A DNA stretch of 48,288 nucleotides from a virus, in IMG/VR virus record IMGVR_UViG_3300025413_000040, positions 1-48,288 of that record, one strand, 5' to 3'. Positions 33,590-40,827 of the stretch are shown one piece after another. Each line of letters starts with the position of its first letter. Position 1 is the first letter of the stretch. The notes under the pieces were generated by a model. That model was not told the origin of the DNA. It saw only the letters and a list, made by a program, of their open reading frames with translations, and searched no databases. The position numbers and the translations under genes were made by a program.

Positions 33590-34303
33590 ATGCTTAATAA
33601 GCTCGAAGGTTTTGCGCCTGTCTACATTATCAACCTCTCAAAGAGGGTAGACAGGCGTAATGCCATTTTAAAAGAGTTTTTGGAGTACGGGATATCTGAC
33701 TATACGTTTATAGAGGGCATAGACCCAAACAAAGAGAACGTATTTGAGATGGTTACGGTCAAAGAGAACGTATTTGAGATGGTTACGGTAACCCGGCTAA
33801 GTAAGCCCTCTGAGATAGCCTGTACTTTATCCCACATCAAGGCAATAAAGTATTGGTTGGAAAATAGCGACACAGATCAGGCAATAATTGTAGAAGATGA
33901 TCTATCTTTCGATACTGTGCCCTATTGGGACTTTACCTGGCAGGAGTTCCTGGACTCCTTAGATTTTGAGTACGATGCCTTACAACTATCTATATTCAAT
34001 ATTCCAGAGAATCTTAATTTTAAGCTTCATAAAAGACATTGGGGAGATGCCTCAGCCGCCATCTACGTAATCAAGCGGGACTATGCTGAGAGGCTTCTAA
34101 GAGAAATGACAGAGATACTCATCTCCGAAGGCTTTCTGTTCGGCACCGGCAATGTCTACTCTGCAGCTATGTTCACCCATAATAAAGAGTCAATTCAAGA
34201 ATCTAATATAACCCCAGAGAATGTGCCGGGGCAGATAGTGTTTAGAGAAACAGTACTTGACTATTGGAAAAACCGTTATACTTCTATAACCCAGACCGAC
34301 TAG
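33590..34303 (+). CDS. GT25-family-like glycosyltransferase
   Basis: The 237-residue protein begins with VYIINLSKRVDRRNAILKEF and continues ACTLSHIKAIKYW and AIIVEDDLSFD, matching glycosyltransferase family 25 (LPS-type galactosyl/glucosyl transferases; EDD is the metal/sugar-nucleotide site). It may glycosylate host surface polymers or virion proteins. A 30-base tandem duplication inserts KENVFEMVTV twice near residue 48. The start overlaps the RNR stop by 8 bases. Confidence 0.78.
   Translation: MLNKLEGFAPVYIINLSKRVDRRNAILKEFLEYGISDYTFIEGIDPNKENVFEMVTVKENVFEMVTVTRLSKPSEIACTLSHIKAIKYWLENSDTDQAIIVEDDLSFDTVPYWDFTWQEFLDSLDFEYDALQLSIFNIPENLNFKLHKRHWGDASAAIYVIKRDYAERLLREMTEILISEGFLFGTGNVYSAAMFTHNKESIQESNITPENVPGQIVFRETVLDYWKNRYTSITQTD
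33731..33790 (+). repeat. 30-base tandem duplication in the glycosyltransferase gene
   Basis: Two copies of a 30-base unit starting AAAGAGAACGTATTTGAG lie head to tail at 33731-33760 and 33761-33790, differing at the last base only. The frame is kept, adding ten residues. Confidence 0.95.
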
Positions 34304-34315
34304 GCAGGAGAAACC

Positions 34316-34450
34316 ATGGCAGAAGATGAGCTCGATCCAGATCTATTTGATGAAGACTTCGATTTTGAGGACGAAGACCTTGATCTAGAAGATATTGATT
34401 GGGAAGATGATTACGACTTCGGTGACGAAGAGGACCCAGAACTACAGTAG
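34316..34450 (+). CDS. Hyperacidic microprotein, 44 residues
   Basis: ATG at 34316 follows AGGAG, and the frame ends at TAG 34450. Of 44 residues, 26 are Asp or Glu and none is Lys or Arg (for example FDEDFDFEDEDLDLEDIDW). It lies at the end of the plus-strand block, before the terminator. Such composition is typical of DNA mimics and of proteins that bind basic partners; the actual role is unknown. Confidence 0.75.
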   Translation: MAEDELDPDLFDEDFDFEDEDLDLEDIDWEDDYDFGDEEDPELQ

Positions 34451-34458
34451 GCTGAGGC

Positions 34459-34469
34459 CCAACACAAAC
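34459..34469 (+). repeat. Dispersed motif CCAACACAAAC, copy 1
   Basis: The 11-base motif lies between the stop of the hyperacidic gene and the terminator at 34474, on the transcribed (plus) strand. Confidence 0.8.
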
Positions 34470-34473
34470 ATTA

Positions 34474-34509
34474 AGCCCCCCGCCCATAAGGGCGGAGGGC
34501 TTTTTGTTT
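34474..34509. terminator. Bidirectional terminator between convergent gene blocks
   Basis: AGCCCCCCGCCC and GGGCGGAGGGCT pair (one mismatch) around ATAA and are followed by TTTTTGTTTT. Plus-strand genes end before it and minus-strand genes end just after, so it can serve both. Confidence 0.9.
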
Positions 34510-34512
34510 TAC

Positions 34513-34722
34513 TTAGTCGGCAAGCAGCTTGCCTTGAGACGTTCGCAGCTCCATGAACTGAGTGTCGCTGTCCTCTGTCTCCTCTTCTCCTTCAAGGTCA
34601 TCCATGTAGACAGACCCCTCCAGTAAGTTTTGATAGATTTCAATTGCTTCTTCCGTATCGGAAGCCTCAAACTTTAGAGTACCGGTACGGGTTGTTTCGA
34701 ATAGAACCTCAAACTTTGCCAT
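34513..34722 (-). CDS. Hypothetical acidic protein, 69 residues
   Basis: AAAGGAGATAAGTA precedes the start. The protein has a beta-rich N-terminus (FEVLFETTRTGTLKFEA), a helical middle and an acidic stretch. It is the last gene of the minus-strand block. Unknown function. Confidence 0.68.
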   Translation of the reverse strand: MAKFEVLFETTRTGTLKFEASDTEEAIEIYQNLLEGSVYMDDLEGEEETEDSDTQFMELRTSQGKLLAD

Positions 34723-34846
34723 TACTTATCTCCTTTGTTTGACAATCACATAGTTCGGCATCGAATATGTCTTCGTTGCCCCAATATAGGTATCCAGCCC
34801 CGTAACATAACTGACAGGTACGGGGCTCTACAGTTTCCATATCCAT
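34709..34846 (-). CDS. Zinc-ribbon microprotein, 45 residues
   Basis: The start overlaps the preceding stop (TAATG) and the end overlaps the next gene by 14 bases. It contains CQLCYGAGYLYWG and CDC, four possible zinc ligands in a DnaJ-like CxxCxGxG setting. Supported by coupling and motif. Confidence 0.72.
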   Translation of the reverse strand: MDMETVEPRTCQLCYGAGYLYWGNEDIFDAELCDCQTKEISNGKV

Positions 34847-35139
34847 TATGCGTCTACCTTATAAGTTACCTCTCCTTTTAATAAGATTGGCTTATCATTT
34901 AGATCTTTCTTAAGTACCTCCAACTTAATGGCTTTACGAGGTGTGTTCTCCAGGAGTTTTTCCTTGACCCACTTCTTGGCCGCAGATTGTGTTTTCCAAG
35001 CAGATGTGTAATACCGGTTGCTTGTACCCATTGGATCATTATCATCAATCATATTAGTGACTGTTGCCATCCACGCACCGCCCTTCTCAGTATTTAACTC
35101 TAATGCGGCTTGGAACTTACCATCGATTTTTTTAGACAT
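34846..35139 (-). CDS. Hypothetical protein, 97 residues
   Basis: GGGAGAGGT precedes the start. The protein has two clear beta/alpha elements (FQAALELNTEKGGAWMATV and KTQSAAKKWVKEKLLE). It is preceded by TATACA and an inverted repeat (35167-35191). Unknown function. Confidence 0.7.
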   Translation of the reverse strand: MSKKIDGKFQAALELNTEKGGAWMATVTNMIDDNDPMGTSNRYYTSAWKTQSAAKKWVKEKLLENTPRKAIKLEVLKKDLNDKPILLKGEVTYKVDA

Positions 35140-35166
35140 ACCTCTCCCTACTGTATAATTTGATTA

Positions 35167-35191
35167 GTACGACAGGTTTCTCCCATCGTAC
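35167..35191. promoter_or_regulatory. Operator-like inverted repeat
   Basis: GTACGA at 35167-35172 and TCGTAC at 35186-35191 are perfect complements with a 13-base centre. The repeat lies just upstream of a minus-strand TATACA and the gene starting at 35139. Confidence 0.5.
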
Positions 35192-35195
35192 CCGG

Positions 35196-35217
35196 CCCCC
35201 TAGATGCGCCTAGGGGG
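35196..35217 (-). terminator. Hairpin directly after stop codon
   Basis: CCCCCTAG and CTAGGGGG pair around a 6-base loop immediately downstream of the gene ending at 35218. There is no U tract, so it may be an RNA-stabilising hairpin instead. Confidence 0.6.
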
Positions 35218-35427
35218 TCATTCTTCTGCTATGTTGATAGTTAATAGTTTGGCGCCTTCGCCTGGTCTATCGCATGCATTGACAGAAACCCATTCTTGCT
35301 TGTTCCTATCATAGACCATCAGACACCATTCTTGGTTATTCGGGTCGCGTTGATCATCAATACGCCACTTTGCTAAGTTGACCTCGAACAACAAATGGAG
35401 TTTATAATTCATCTTTTCTGCGCTCAT
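35218..35427 (-). CDS. Hypothetical protein, 69 residues
   Basis: GAGAAGGAGATA precedes the start. The protein reads as a small beta-rich fold (LHLLFEVNLAKWRID, WCLMVYDRNKQEWVSVNACD). Unknown function. Confidence 0.68.
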   Translation of the reverse strand: MSAEKMNYKLHLLFEVNLAKWRIDDQRDPNNQEWCLMVYDRNKQEWVSVNACDRPGEGAKLLTINIAEE

Positions 35428-35480
35428 TATCTCCTTCTCCGTCTACTCCAATGGTTGTGAGTGTTACTGCTAGTTATGCG

Positions 35481-35948
35481 TTATTTTTTGTTTGTGTTGG
35501 GCACCTTCTTTTCTATTACTCGTAATGTCCTATTAGGCGTAGGCCATTTGTACAGTATGTCCTTGCGTACACGAAACCGGTACCAAACCGGATCTTTACG
35601 CTTGAGGTTAGAGCGATGTGATTCATGGAACTCATCATTGCCCCACCACCAGGGTGGATCCCATCCCTGTATGTCATGTTCTGCGTATAGCTCTTGCAGC
35701 TTTGCTTGGACGTTATCTTCGTAACCACGTTGTCTCCACTCCATGCACATAGCATTCGTGTACATGTATAGATATCCCTCGTGACCACGCCACATCACAG
35801 CTGCAGGGTGATTTACCCATCCCTTGGTTAGACCTAAGTTAGCCCTCAGAATTTGCAACGCTTCGACACGTTGCTTACCAAGTCTCTTATTGTCTAAGGA
35901 TTGTGCTGTACGTTTCATATCAGGCCAAGGTAGAAATGTATTAACCAT
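35481..35948 (-). CDS. Pyrimidine-dimer-glycosylase-like (MSMEG_6728-type) protein
   Basis: The 155-residue protein has MVNTFLPWPDMKRTAQSLDNKRLGKQRVEA (in parts), then GWVNHPAAVMWRGHEGYL and CMEWRQRGYED. This fits an actinobacterial family often annotated with the DenV-like pyrimidine dimer glycosylase superfamily. It could start repair of UV-damaged DNA. I recall the family by its N-terminal pattern; the enzymatic role is not certain. GGAGG lies 4 bases before the ATG. The last codons contain a copy of the dispersed motif. Confidence 0.65.
   Translation of the reverse strand: MVNTFLPWPDMKRTAQSLDNKRLGKQRVEALQILRANLGLTKGWVNHPAAVMWRGHEGYLYMYTNAMCMEWRQRGYEDNVQAKLQELYAEHDIQGWDPPWWWGNDEFHESHRSNLKRKDPVWYRFRVRKDILYKWPTPNRTLRVIEKKVPNTNKK
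35490..35500 (-). repeat. Dispersed motif, copy 2
   Basis: CCAACACAAAC on the minus strand encodes part of PNTNKK at the very end of the gene ending at 35481. Confidence 0.8.
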
Positions 35949-36039
35949 TGTCCTCCAGTAGAAAGTCTATGAGCTCATCGTCTGTCATTTCCCAGAGTTC
36001 TTTGCCCACACGTGGTTGTAGTCTGATTAAGTCTCCCAT
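35941..36039 (-). CDS. Microprotein, 32 residues
   Basis: The frame opens at a TAATG overlap with the upstream gene and ends 8 bases inside the next. The product (VGKELWEMTDDELIDFLLEDNG) is acidic and helical. Coupling on both sides supports it; length argues for caution. Confidence 0.5.
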   Translation of the reverse strand: MGDLIRLQPRVGKELWEMTDDELIDFLLEDNG

Positions 36040-36230
36040 TACATAACCGCAGACAATGTCAACGAGTTATCTTGGGCCCACTCTTCAGGCTCAGATATTG
36101 CTTCGATAGTTAGATTTGCACCCCCATCCGGTATCTCATCAGAGACGTGCAACAAGAACATCTGTGCACTCTCGTAGTCGTTGAACGGACCTATAAGTGT
36201 CTCTGTGACACTGTCAAATATGACATGCAT
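36039..36230 (-). CDS. Hypothetical protein, 63 residues
   Basis: AAAGGAGGATAAGTA precedes the start. The protein starts HVIFDSVTETLIGPFNDYESAQMF, a beta-beta-alpha pattern similar to small phage regulators of unknown role. Confidence 0.68.
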   Translation of the reverse strand: MHVIFDSVTETLIGPFNDYESAQMFLLHVSDEIPDGGANLTIEAISEPEEWAQDNSLTLSAVM

Positions 36231-36565
36231 TACTTATCCTCCTTTATATTATTAGAGTTTTCCCATTCAAATATGATGGTAAAACATTCGTCTTGATTGT
36301 AACTATCTCTGCTATACGTTCTTATATTAGAGTTTGTAGGTATACCGTGTTGATTCTGCAGTTCTTGCAGTTTTTCAATGGTAACCTTTTCATTTTTACC
36401 CAACTCAACCTGTATTGAGTACGTGGTTTCATAGAGATTAAATTCAGGGAATGGTTTTTGTATTTCCTGTTTAACTCGTGTGATTAGAGATTGTGGGTTT
36501 TTTTCCCTACCATCTCTCAATGCGTTACCAACAGCACGCATAATTAATTTGTCAATAACGTTCAT
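36230..36565 (-). CDS. Hypothetical protein, 111 residues
   Basis: CGGAGGTCATA precedes the start, which overlaps the VWA gene stop. The protein has a helical N-terminus and beta-rich C-terminus (ECFTIIFEWEN). It follows the MoxR and VWA genes in the same transcript, so it may belong to that system. No family recognised. Confidence 0.68.
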   Translation of the reverse strand: MNVIDKLIMRAVGNALRDGREKNPQSLITRVKQEIQKPFPEFNLYETTYSIQVELGKNEKVTIEKLQELQNQHGIPTNSNIRTYSRDSYNQDECFTIIFEWENSNNIKEDK

Positions 36566-38466
36566 TATGACCTCCGTTTTTTGATTGCACCCATAACTAC
36601 CTTTTTGGCAAATGGAATCAAATCACTGGCTGTATTAACACGGCCAAAGACTTCAGCACCATGCCGCATAGACTCCTCGCTTTCACCTCGGTTTTGATAG
36701 AAATCATAGTCTCTCTCCTGCATGATTAGTACCATTGCAGTCAAGATTCCACGAGCACTGATACGCTTGATAAGATCATCATTCTTGGTTTTATCAAAGA
36801 CACCATCGGTGATAATGAATAGCATCTTGTTCTTCTTACGAGAAGACATAAGAACCTGTTCGGCTGTGGTTAGGGCGCCACTAGGATCAGTGCCTCCACT
36901 ACCATAGATAAACTTGAACCGAGTCTTGTGTGCTTTCTCGCTCCGTTTATATGCTACCTCATTCTTATCATCGAATGCAAATACGGTCACAGGAGCATCA
37001 ATAGCCTCCAATGAACGCTTGATAGTCCAGCAAGCAATAGACGCTTCCCGATCGTTGTAGCCTGACATTGAGCCAGATCGATCGACAAGAATCACCGCCT
37101 CTACATCTGCACCATCAGTGCCTTCTTCCCAACGGTCAAATGCCTGATCAATTTCACACCCATTGATAACGCGTTGAACATTGACCCTACCGCTAGGTGT
37201 TTCTTTGACCCAAGTTGGTTCGCATTCATCACGAAGGCGTTCCAACTCACGTGCAAATCTACGATAGTTAGAGATAGATTGGGCAGGCACATCAGTTAGG
37301 TCAAACTTACCCATCTTAGTGTTGCCATCATATTCTCCATCACCACCTACGATTACTCGTTGCTTGGCTTTGATATCGTTCTGCACATCCTTACGATCTA
37401 ACACATCTGCTACAGCTTTATTGAGCTCAGCATGTAGATCTTCAGGTATACCGCCCTTGCTTTCAACATGGCCTGAGCCCGGTTTCATTGAAGGTGGTTG
37501 CTTTTGGTGTTCTTCAGCCATCATTTCACGAACAGCAATAGCTTCAGCTGCGGAATGTGGTTGGATAGGTTTTGACTTTTTATCAGACCCATCGTCATCA
37601 GCATCATTATTGTTTGTGTTGGGCGTACCACTTTGGCCTTTAGGTTTAGGTGTGTACTTGCCTTCCGCTTTGCCCATACCTTCTGCACGCTTAGCATCTT
37701 TTTCCTGTGCCTTACCAGGTTCAGGGCGTCCTTTAGATACGGGATCTCTTTGACCACAGCTATTGGGTCCACCGGACCATGGACTATCCAACTCCGGACT
37801 AATAACATCCAGAATCTCAGTCTTGAATCGTCTAATCAGTGCCAGACCTTTTAGGTAATCCTTGGGGAATGCCAGAAGTCTGTACTGATCTACGATGTCA
37901 ACAACCACAGGAATTAGTTCGGGGAATGCAAATAGATCGCGGAACCCTTCTCTAATCTCAAGTGGTAGATACCTACGACCACGAACCAGTACATAGTTAG
38001 CCATCGCTTCTTCAGGACTACCAGCAAGCCATCGTGAAACGGTTGCTGTTAGATATGGGGCAACAGATGGATACCTAGCAACGAGTAAAGTCTCGATGCG
38101 TTGATCCTCCAAACAGTTAGCCGCATTCATAAGGTCCTCAGCAAGTACAGTCTTAATGAAGTCAGTACCTTTACGCGGTGTGTAGAAGTGATGGGCTAGC
38201 TCGTGATAGTTCAAGCCAGATACCTGAGTCAATGTCTCCAGATCCATCTCATTAATCTCTTGTTGATTAATATAGATAGCTGAACCATCAGACCAAGCGG
38301 GTGCTGGGCCGTCCGGCATGACATTTACGATTACGGGATCGCCTGTAAGAACGCGGTCAGCCTGCTCGTACACACGACATAGTGCGCCTAATTGCAGGAT
38401 GCGTTCTTGGTCCGCTTCGGACTTTAACGGCGATCGCCATTGATCTTCTTCATAGTCTATTAGCAT
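36565..38466 (-). CDS. HExxH metallopeptidase-like and VWA-domain protein (MoxR partner)
   Basis: The 633-residue protein has HELAH at residues 88-92 in an N-terminal domain resembling the putative metallopeptidase part of DUF2201-type proteins. A low-complexity linker (about residues 240-345) follows. The C-terminal von Willebrand A domain has the full MIDAS: VDRSGSMS (about residue 460), a Thr in GSGGTDPSG and FIITDG. Such proteins pair with MoxR AAA+ ATPases in metal insertion, protein maturation or remodelling. The MoxR gene is just upstream. The linker coding region contains a copy of the dispersed motif. Confidence 0.88.
   Translation of the reverse strand: MLIDYEEDQWRSPLKSEADQERILQLGALCRVYEQADRVLTGDPVIVNVMPDGPAPAWSDGSAIYINQQEINEMDLETLTQVSGLNYHELAHHFYTPRKGTDFIKTVLAEDLMNAANCLEDQRIETLLVARYPSVAPYLTATVSRWLAGSPEEAMANYVLVRGRRYLPLEIREGFRDLFAFPELIPVVVDIVDQYRLLAFPKDYLKGLALIRRFKTEILDVISPELDSPWSGGPNSCGQRDPVSKGRPEPGKAQEKDAKRAEGMGKAEGKYTPKPKGQSGTPNTNNNDADDDGSDKKSKPIQPHSAAEAIAVREMMAEEHQKQPPSMKPGSGHVESKGGIPEDLHAELNKAVADVLDRKDVQNDIKAKQRVIVGGDGEYDGNTKMGKFDLTDVPAQSISNYRRFARELERLRDECEPTWVKETPSGRVNVQRVINGCEIDQAFDRWEEGTDGADVEAVILVDRSGSMSGYNDREASIACWTIKRSLEAIDAPVTVFAFDDKNEVAYKRSEKAHKTRFKFIYGSGGTDPSGALTTAEQVLMSSRKKNKMLFIITDGVFDKTKNDDLIKRISARGILTAMVLIMQERDYDFYQNRGESEESMRHGAEVFGRVNTASDLIPFAKKVVMGAIKKRRS
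37612..37622 (-). repeat. Dispersed motif, copy 3
   Basis: CCAACACAAAC on the minus strand lies in the linker-coding part of the VWA gene (codons for PNTN). Confidence 0.8.
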
Positions 38467-38474
38467 TTATCTCC

Positions 38475-39881
38475 CTAGATATTGGATGGGATACGCTTTG
38501 CCCATTCCTTTAGTTGATCGTCAATGCTGGCCTCTACAGTCTCTTCGATCTCTTCAACTTCTAGACCAAAGTCGGCTTTAAGGTTGTGTTCATGGGTTTG
38601 GATAACCATGCGCACAGATGCTTGCTCATCAATACTGAAGTGAGCAATGAAGTTTTCAGTCGCAAACTCATAACCAAGCGCATCAAGGAAGTCATTAAAC
38701 TCCATAAGCATATTGGTTGAGATTGGGGTTTCATACTGACCCTTAGCAGCCTCTGTACGAAGTTGCTTAGCCATCAATAGGAGCGCCTTAGACTTGACTA
38801 GCTTAGCCTCCACGGCATCGTCATAATCCCAAGGAATCTGGATATCAAAACGATTTCGGAACGCAAAGTTCAATGGCGTGGTGCCAATGTAGTCTGGATT
38901 CATAGTAGCGAAGATAGTAAGGTCTGGATGAGCCTCAATAGTCTCGCCGTGGTGATCGAGCAAGATAATGCAACGACGACCATCGGTCAATGAGTACAGG
39001 TTGGTATAGATCTTAGGATTGATGAAGTTAACCTCGTCAAGCAAGAGCACACCACCATTGCGTACCACATCGGTTACTGGACCATCGATCCAAGCAAAAC
39101 CACCGTGTCCATCGGATACGAACTTACCGGTCATTTGACTTGGCTCCATAGAAGCATTACCTGAAATAGTTGCCATACGAAGACCGCGTTCAGCAGCCCA
39201 CGCCTCAACAGATGTAGTCTTACCAGGACCGGTTGGGCCATAAATAAGCACGTTGATATTATTGGCACGAGCGTGATCAAAGACTGTAAAGTCTTCTTGA
39301 CCCCAGATCTTACGGTGAACATACCGCTCAGCTAGTTTCTTCGGTGGGATAGATGCTAGGTTAACCGCTAAGGTTTTAGCACCAATGTGTTGTGCTGGGG
39401 CGTCGTCGATTGTTTGTGTTGGACTAGACTGTACCGGTACTACTAGTGGCACAGTTGATCCAGTCTGACGACGGTTGTCGATTACTGTTGCATCCAATGC
39501 ATCATCTCCAATCAGGATTTGGTTATAGATCTCACAGATCTTATCCGCAAGCGGTGTCGTATCTGTGCTTACATCAGCCTTGGTATGTGAGTTACATGCT
39601 TTAGTACCAAGGACGGGTGAATAACCCTTCTCATCAATAGCACGCTCATCAGCTGCTGTCACATAGACACCAACCGGATTACGCGTTAGAGATTCGTTAG
39701 GTTTGATTGAATCAATTACTTCCTGCAGTTCTGTTTCCTCCCATTTATTGTGAGGACCCTTGGAACCATCAGTAGTACGTGACCATACTCGTACCTGATT
39801 ATCGTGTGGGACCATAAGAACTTGGCGTCGGTGTGCACCTAGCGTTGGTTCATATGACTCGGTGAATACTGCTATATCCAT
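38475..39881 (-). CDS. MoxR/CobS-like AAA+ ATPase
   Basis: The 468-residue protein has a unique N-terminal 170 residues and then an AAA+ domain: Walker A GPTGPGKTT (about residue 215), Walker B GVLLLDEVNF (about residue 278), sensor I TIFATMNPDY and the arginine-containing FAFRNRFD. Members such as MoxR, NirQ/CbbQ and CobS power VWA partners. It has AAGAAAGGAAGAC upstream and is followed 8 bases later by the VWA gene. The N-terminal part may recruit the substrate. A copy of the dispersed motif lies in the linker before the AAA+ domain. Confidence 0.9.
   Translation of the reverse strand: MDIAVFTESYEPTLGAHRRQVLMVPHDNQVRVWSRTTDGSKGPHNKWEETELQEVIDSIKPNESLTRNPVGVYVTAADERAIDEKGYSPVLGTKACNSHTKADVSTDTTPLADKICEIYNQILIGDDALDATVIDNRRQTGSTVPLVVPVQSSPTQTIDDAPAQHIGAKTLAVNLASIPPKKLAERYVHRKIWGQEDFTVFDHARANNINVLIYGPTGPGKTTSVEAWAAERGLRMATISGNASMEPSQMTGKFVSDGHGGFAWIDGPVTDVVRNGGVLLLDEVNFINPKIYTNLYSLTDGRRCIILLDHHGETIEAHPDLTIFATMNPDYIGTTPLNFAFRNRFDIQIPWDYDDAVEAKLVKSKALLLMAKQLRTEAAKGQYETPISTNMLMEFNDFLDALGYEFATENFIAHFSIDEQASVRMVIQTHEHNLKADFGLEVEEIEETVEASIDDQLKEWAKRIPSNI
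39412..39422 (-). repeat. Dispersed motif, copy 4
   Basis: CCAACACAAAC on the minus strand lies in the MoxR linker in a different codon phase (PTQT) from copies 2 and 3, showing that the DNA or RNA sequence is conserved, not the peptide. Confidence 0.8.
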
Positions 39882-39892
39882 GTCTTCCTTTC

Positions 39893-40126
39893 TTACCAGT
39901 TTTGATCATTGATAGATGAACTACCCATCAACGCTGCTATTTCAAACTGAACGATACGGGCGTTGGACCACTCAGTTATTAATTCATAGAGAATGCCATG
40001 TGATTCAGCAACCTCAATTACTTCCCTCATACGATCTGACGCATAGTATGCAAACTCATTAAGTTCATCTGGCGACATATCGTTCAAGGTATTATCTTCG
40101 TACTCATCTCCACATTCGTGGCACAT
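39893..40126 (-). CDS. Hypothetical protein with CHEC motif
   Basis: ATG at 40126 follows GAAAGGAAAGAATC; an in-frame extension to 40222 lacks a ribosome site. The 77-residue protein starts MCHECGDEYED and is helical after that. It is the first gene of the MoxR-VWA transcript. A possible -35/-10 pair (TTGGGA, 17 bases, ATTATA) precedes it. Unknown function. Confidence 0.62.
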   Translation of the reverse strand: MCHECGDEYEDNTLNDMSPDELNEFAYYASDRMREVIEVAESHGILYELITEWSNARIVQFEIAALMGSSSINDQNW

Positions 40127-40338
40127 GATTCTTTCCTTTCTATAATTAATATGGTTGGCTTGCTCCCAATGCTTCACAGGGACCTTATGGTCTAGCTCAT
40201 CGTTGCTCAACTGCCGCCCCATTGCTGTTACACTCAGCCGTGGACTAGTATTATTGCGCGGACTCTTGCATCACTCCAGTATGTTAGGCGGTAAGCTTAG
40301 CCAACCACATTATTTGGCACGTAATTACTATGCCAAAC
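40127..40338 (-). other. Spacer of 212 bases before the MoxR-VWA transcript
   Basis: No convincing gene was found. The last 60 bases before the gene at 40126 (minus sense) contain the weak promoter TTGGGA...ATTATA. TTTGGCATAGTAATTACGTGCCAAA forms an imperfect inverted repeat further up (TTTGGCA and TGCCAAA). Confidence 0.45.
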
Positions 40339-40827
40339 CTATACGGTTGCTAGATTGTAGGATCGCTCTGATTCTTCAAGCGTAGAACTGAGCATGCTTT
40401 TGATAGCTGATGTTGGGATCGGTGGATCCATTGTAATGGCTCTGACAACTGAAGCAATAGTCGCATCAGCGGACTCAGGATTTAACTCAAGCAACATACG
40501 CTTAGATAAATCAACGTAACCCCAAGCATACGCAATTGGTGCTGTGGCACAAATTAACGCATCCTTAGCATTGTTATTACCCCATTGACGCAGACTATAA
40601 GTTGTGTATTCAAGGAACTTTTCTTGTGCCCCTGTGTCATTTATATAAGTTGTTGCATACGCCATCAAATAACTTCTAAACGATTTAATTTTTAGAAGGT
40701 CTGTTCCATTGTTAGGAAAGAAGCCCATACTACAAATATAAATAAACTGTTCTGGGGTTGAAACTACTGGTCCAAAGTTCACCGGAGTTTCCTGTGAACT
40801 ATCTGATTTAACCGACTGGTTGAACAT
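40339..40827 (-). CDS. Hypothetical helical protein, 162 residues
   Basis: ATG at 40827 is preferred over a TTG nine bases earlier. The protein is helical and rich in Ala/Ser, with ATTYINDTGAQEKFLEYTTY and AWGYVDLSKRMLLEL. It overlaps the zinc-finger gene upstream by 20 bases. Unknown function. Confidence 0.68.
   Translation of the reverse strand: MFNQSVKSDSSQETPVNFGPVVSTPEQFIYICSMGFFPNNGTDLLKIKSFRSYLMAYATTYINDTGAQEKFLEYTTYSLRQWGNNNAKDALICATAPIAYAWGYVDLSKRMLLELNPESADATIASVVRAITMDPPIPTSAIKSMLSSTLEESERSYNLATV

Larger units (their letters stand above)
31403..33597 (+). pseudogene. Class II (B12-dependent) ribonucleotide reductase, frameshifted and internally duplicated
   Basis: The first frame (31403-32803, TTG start after AGAGGAAG) carries FKWTPPGRGLWMMGT, NCSFVST, NVRRSAELL and the catalytic NPCAEQ. 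The second frame (to 33597) continues with NRRIGTSISG, TTTIKPSGTVS and a C-terminal EAYCTTDAC. This is the monomeric adenosylcobalamin-dependent RNR layout. The two frames are split by a duplicated TTAAG at 32766-32775; deleting one copy restores TLKFAYLYAKTVTLLPTHW and an unbroken protein. A 138-base tandem duplication (32278-32553) adds 46 residues in the conserved barrel. As written, the enzyme should be inactive unless these are assembly errors. Confidence 0.85.

Noticed and set aside
35461-35724. 87-codon plus-strand frame opposite the glycosylase-like gene
   Set aside because: Antisense shadow; the opposite strand carries a recognisable protein.
37319-37753. 144-codon plus-strand frame opposite the VWA gene
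   Set aside because: It is the antisense of the low-complexity linker and has no ribosome site.
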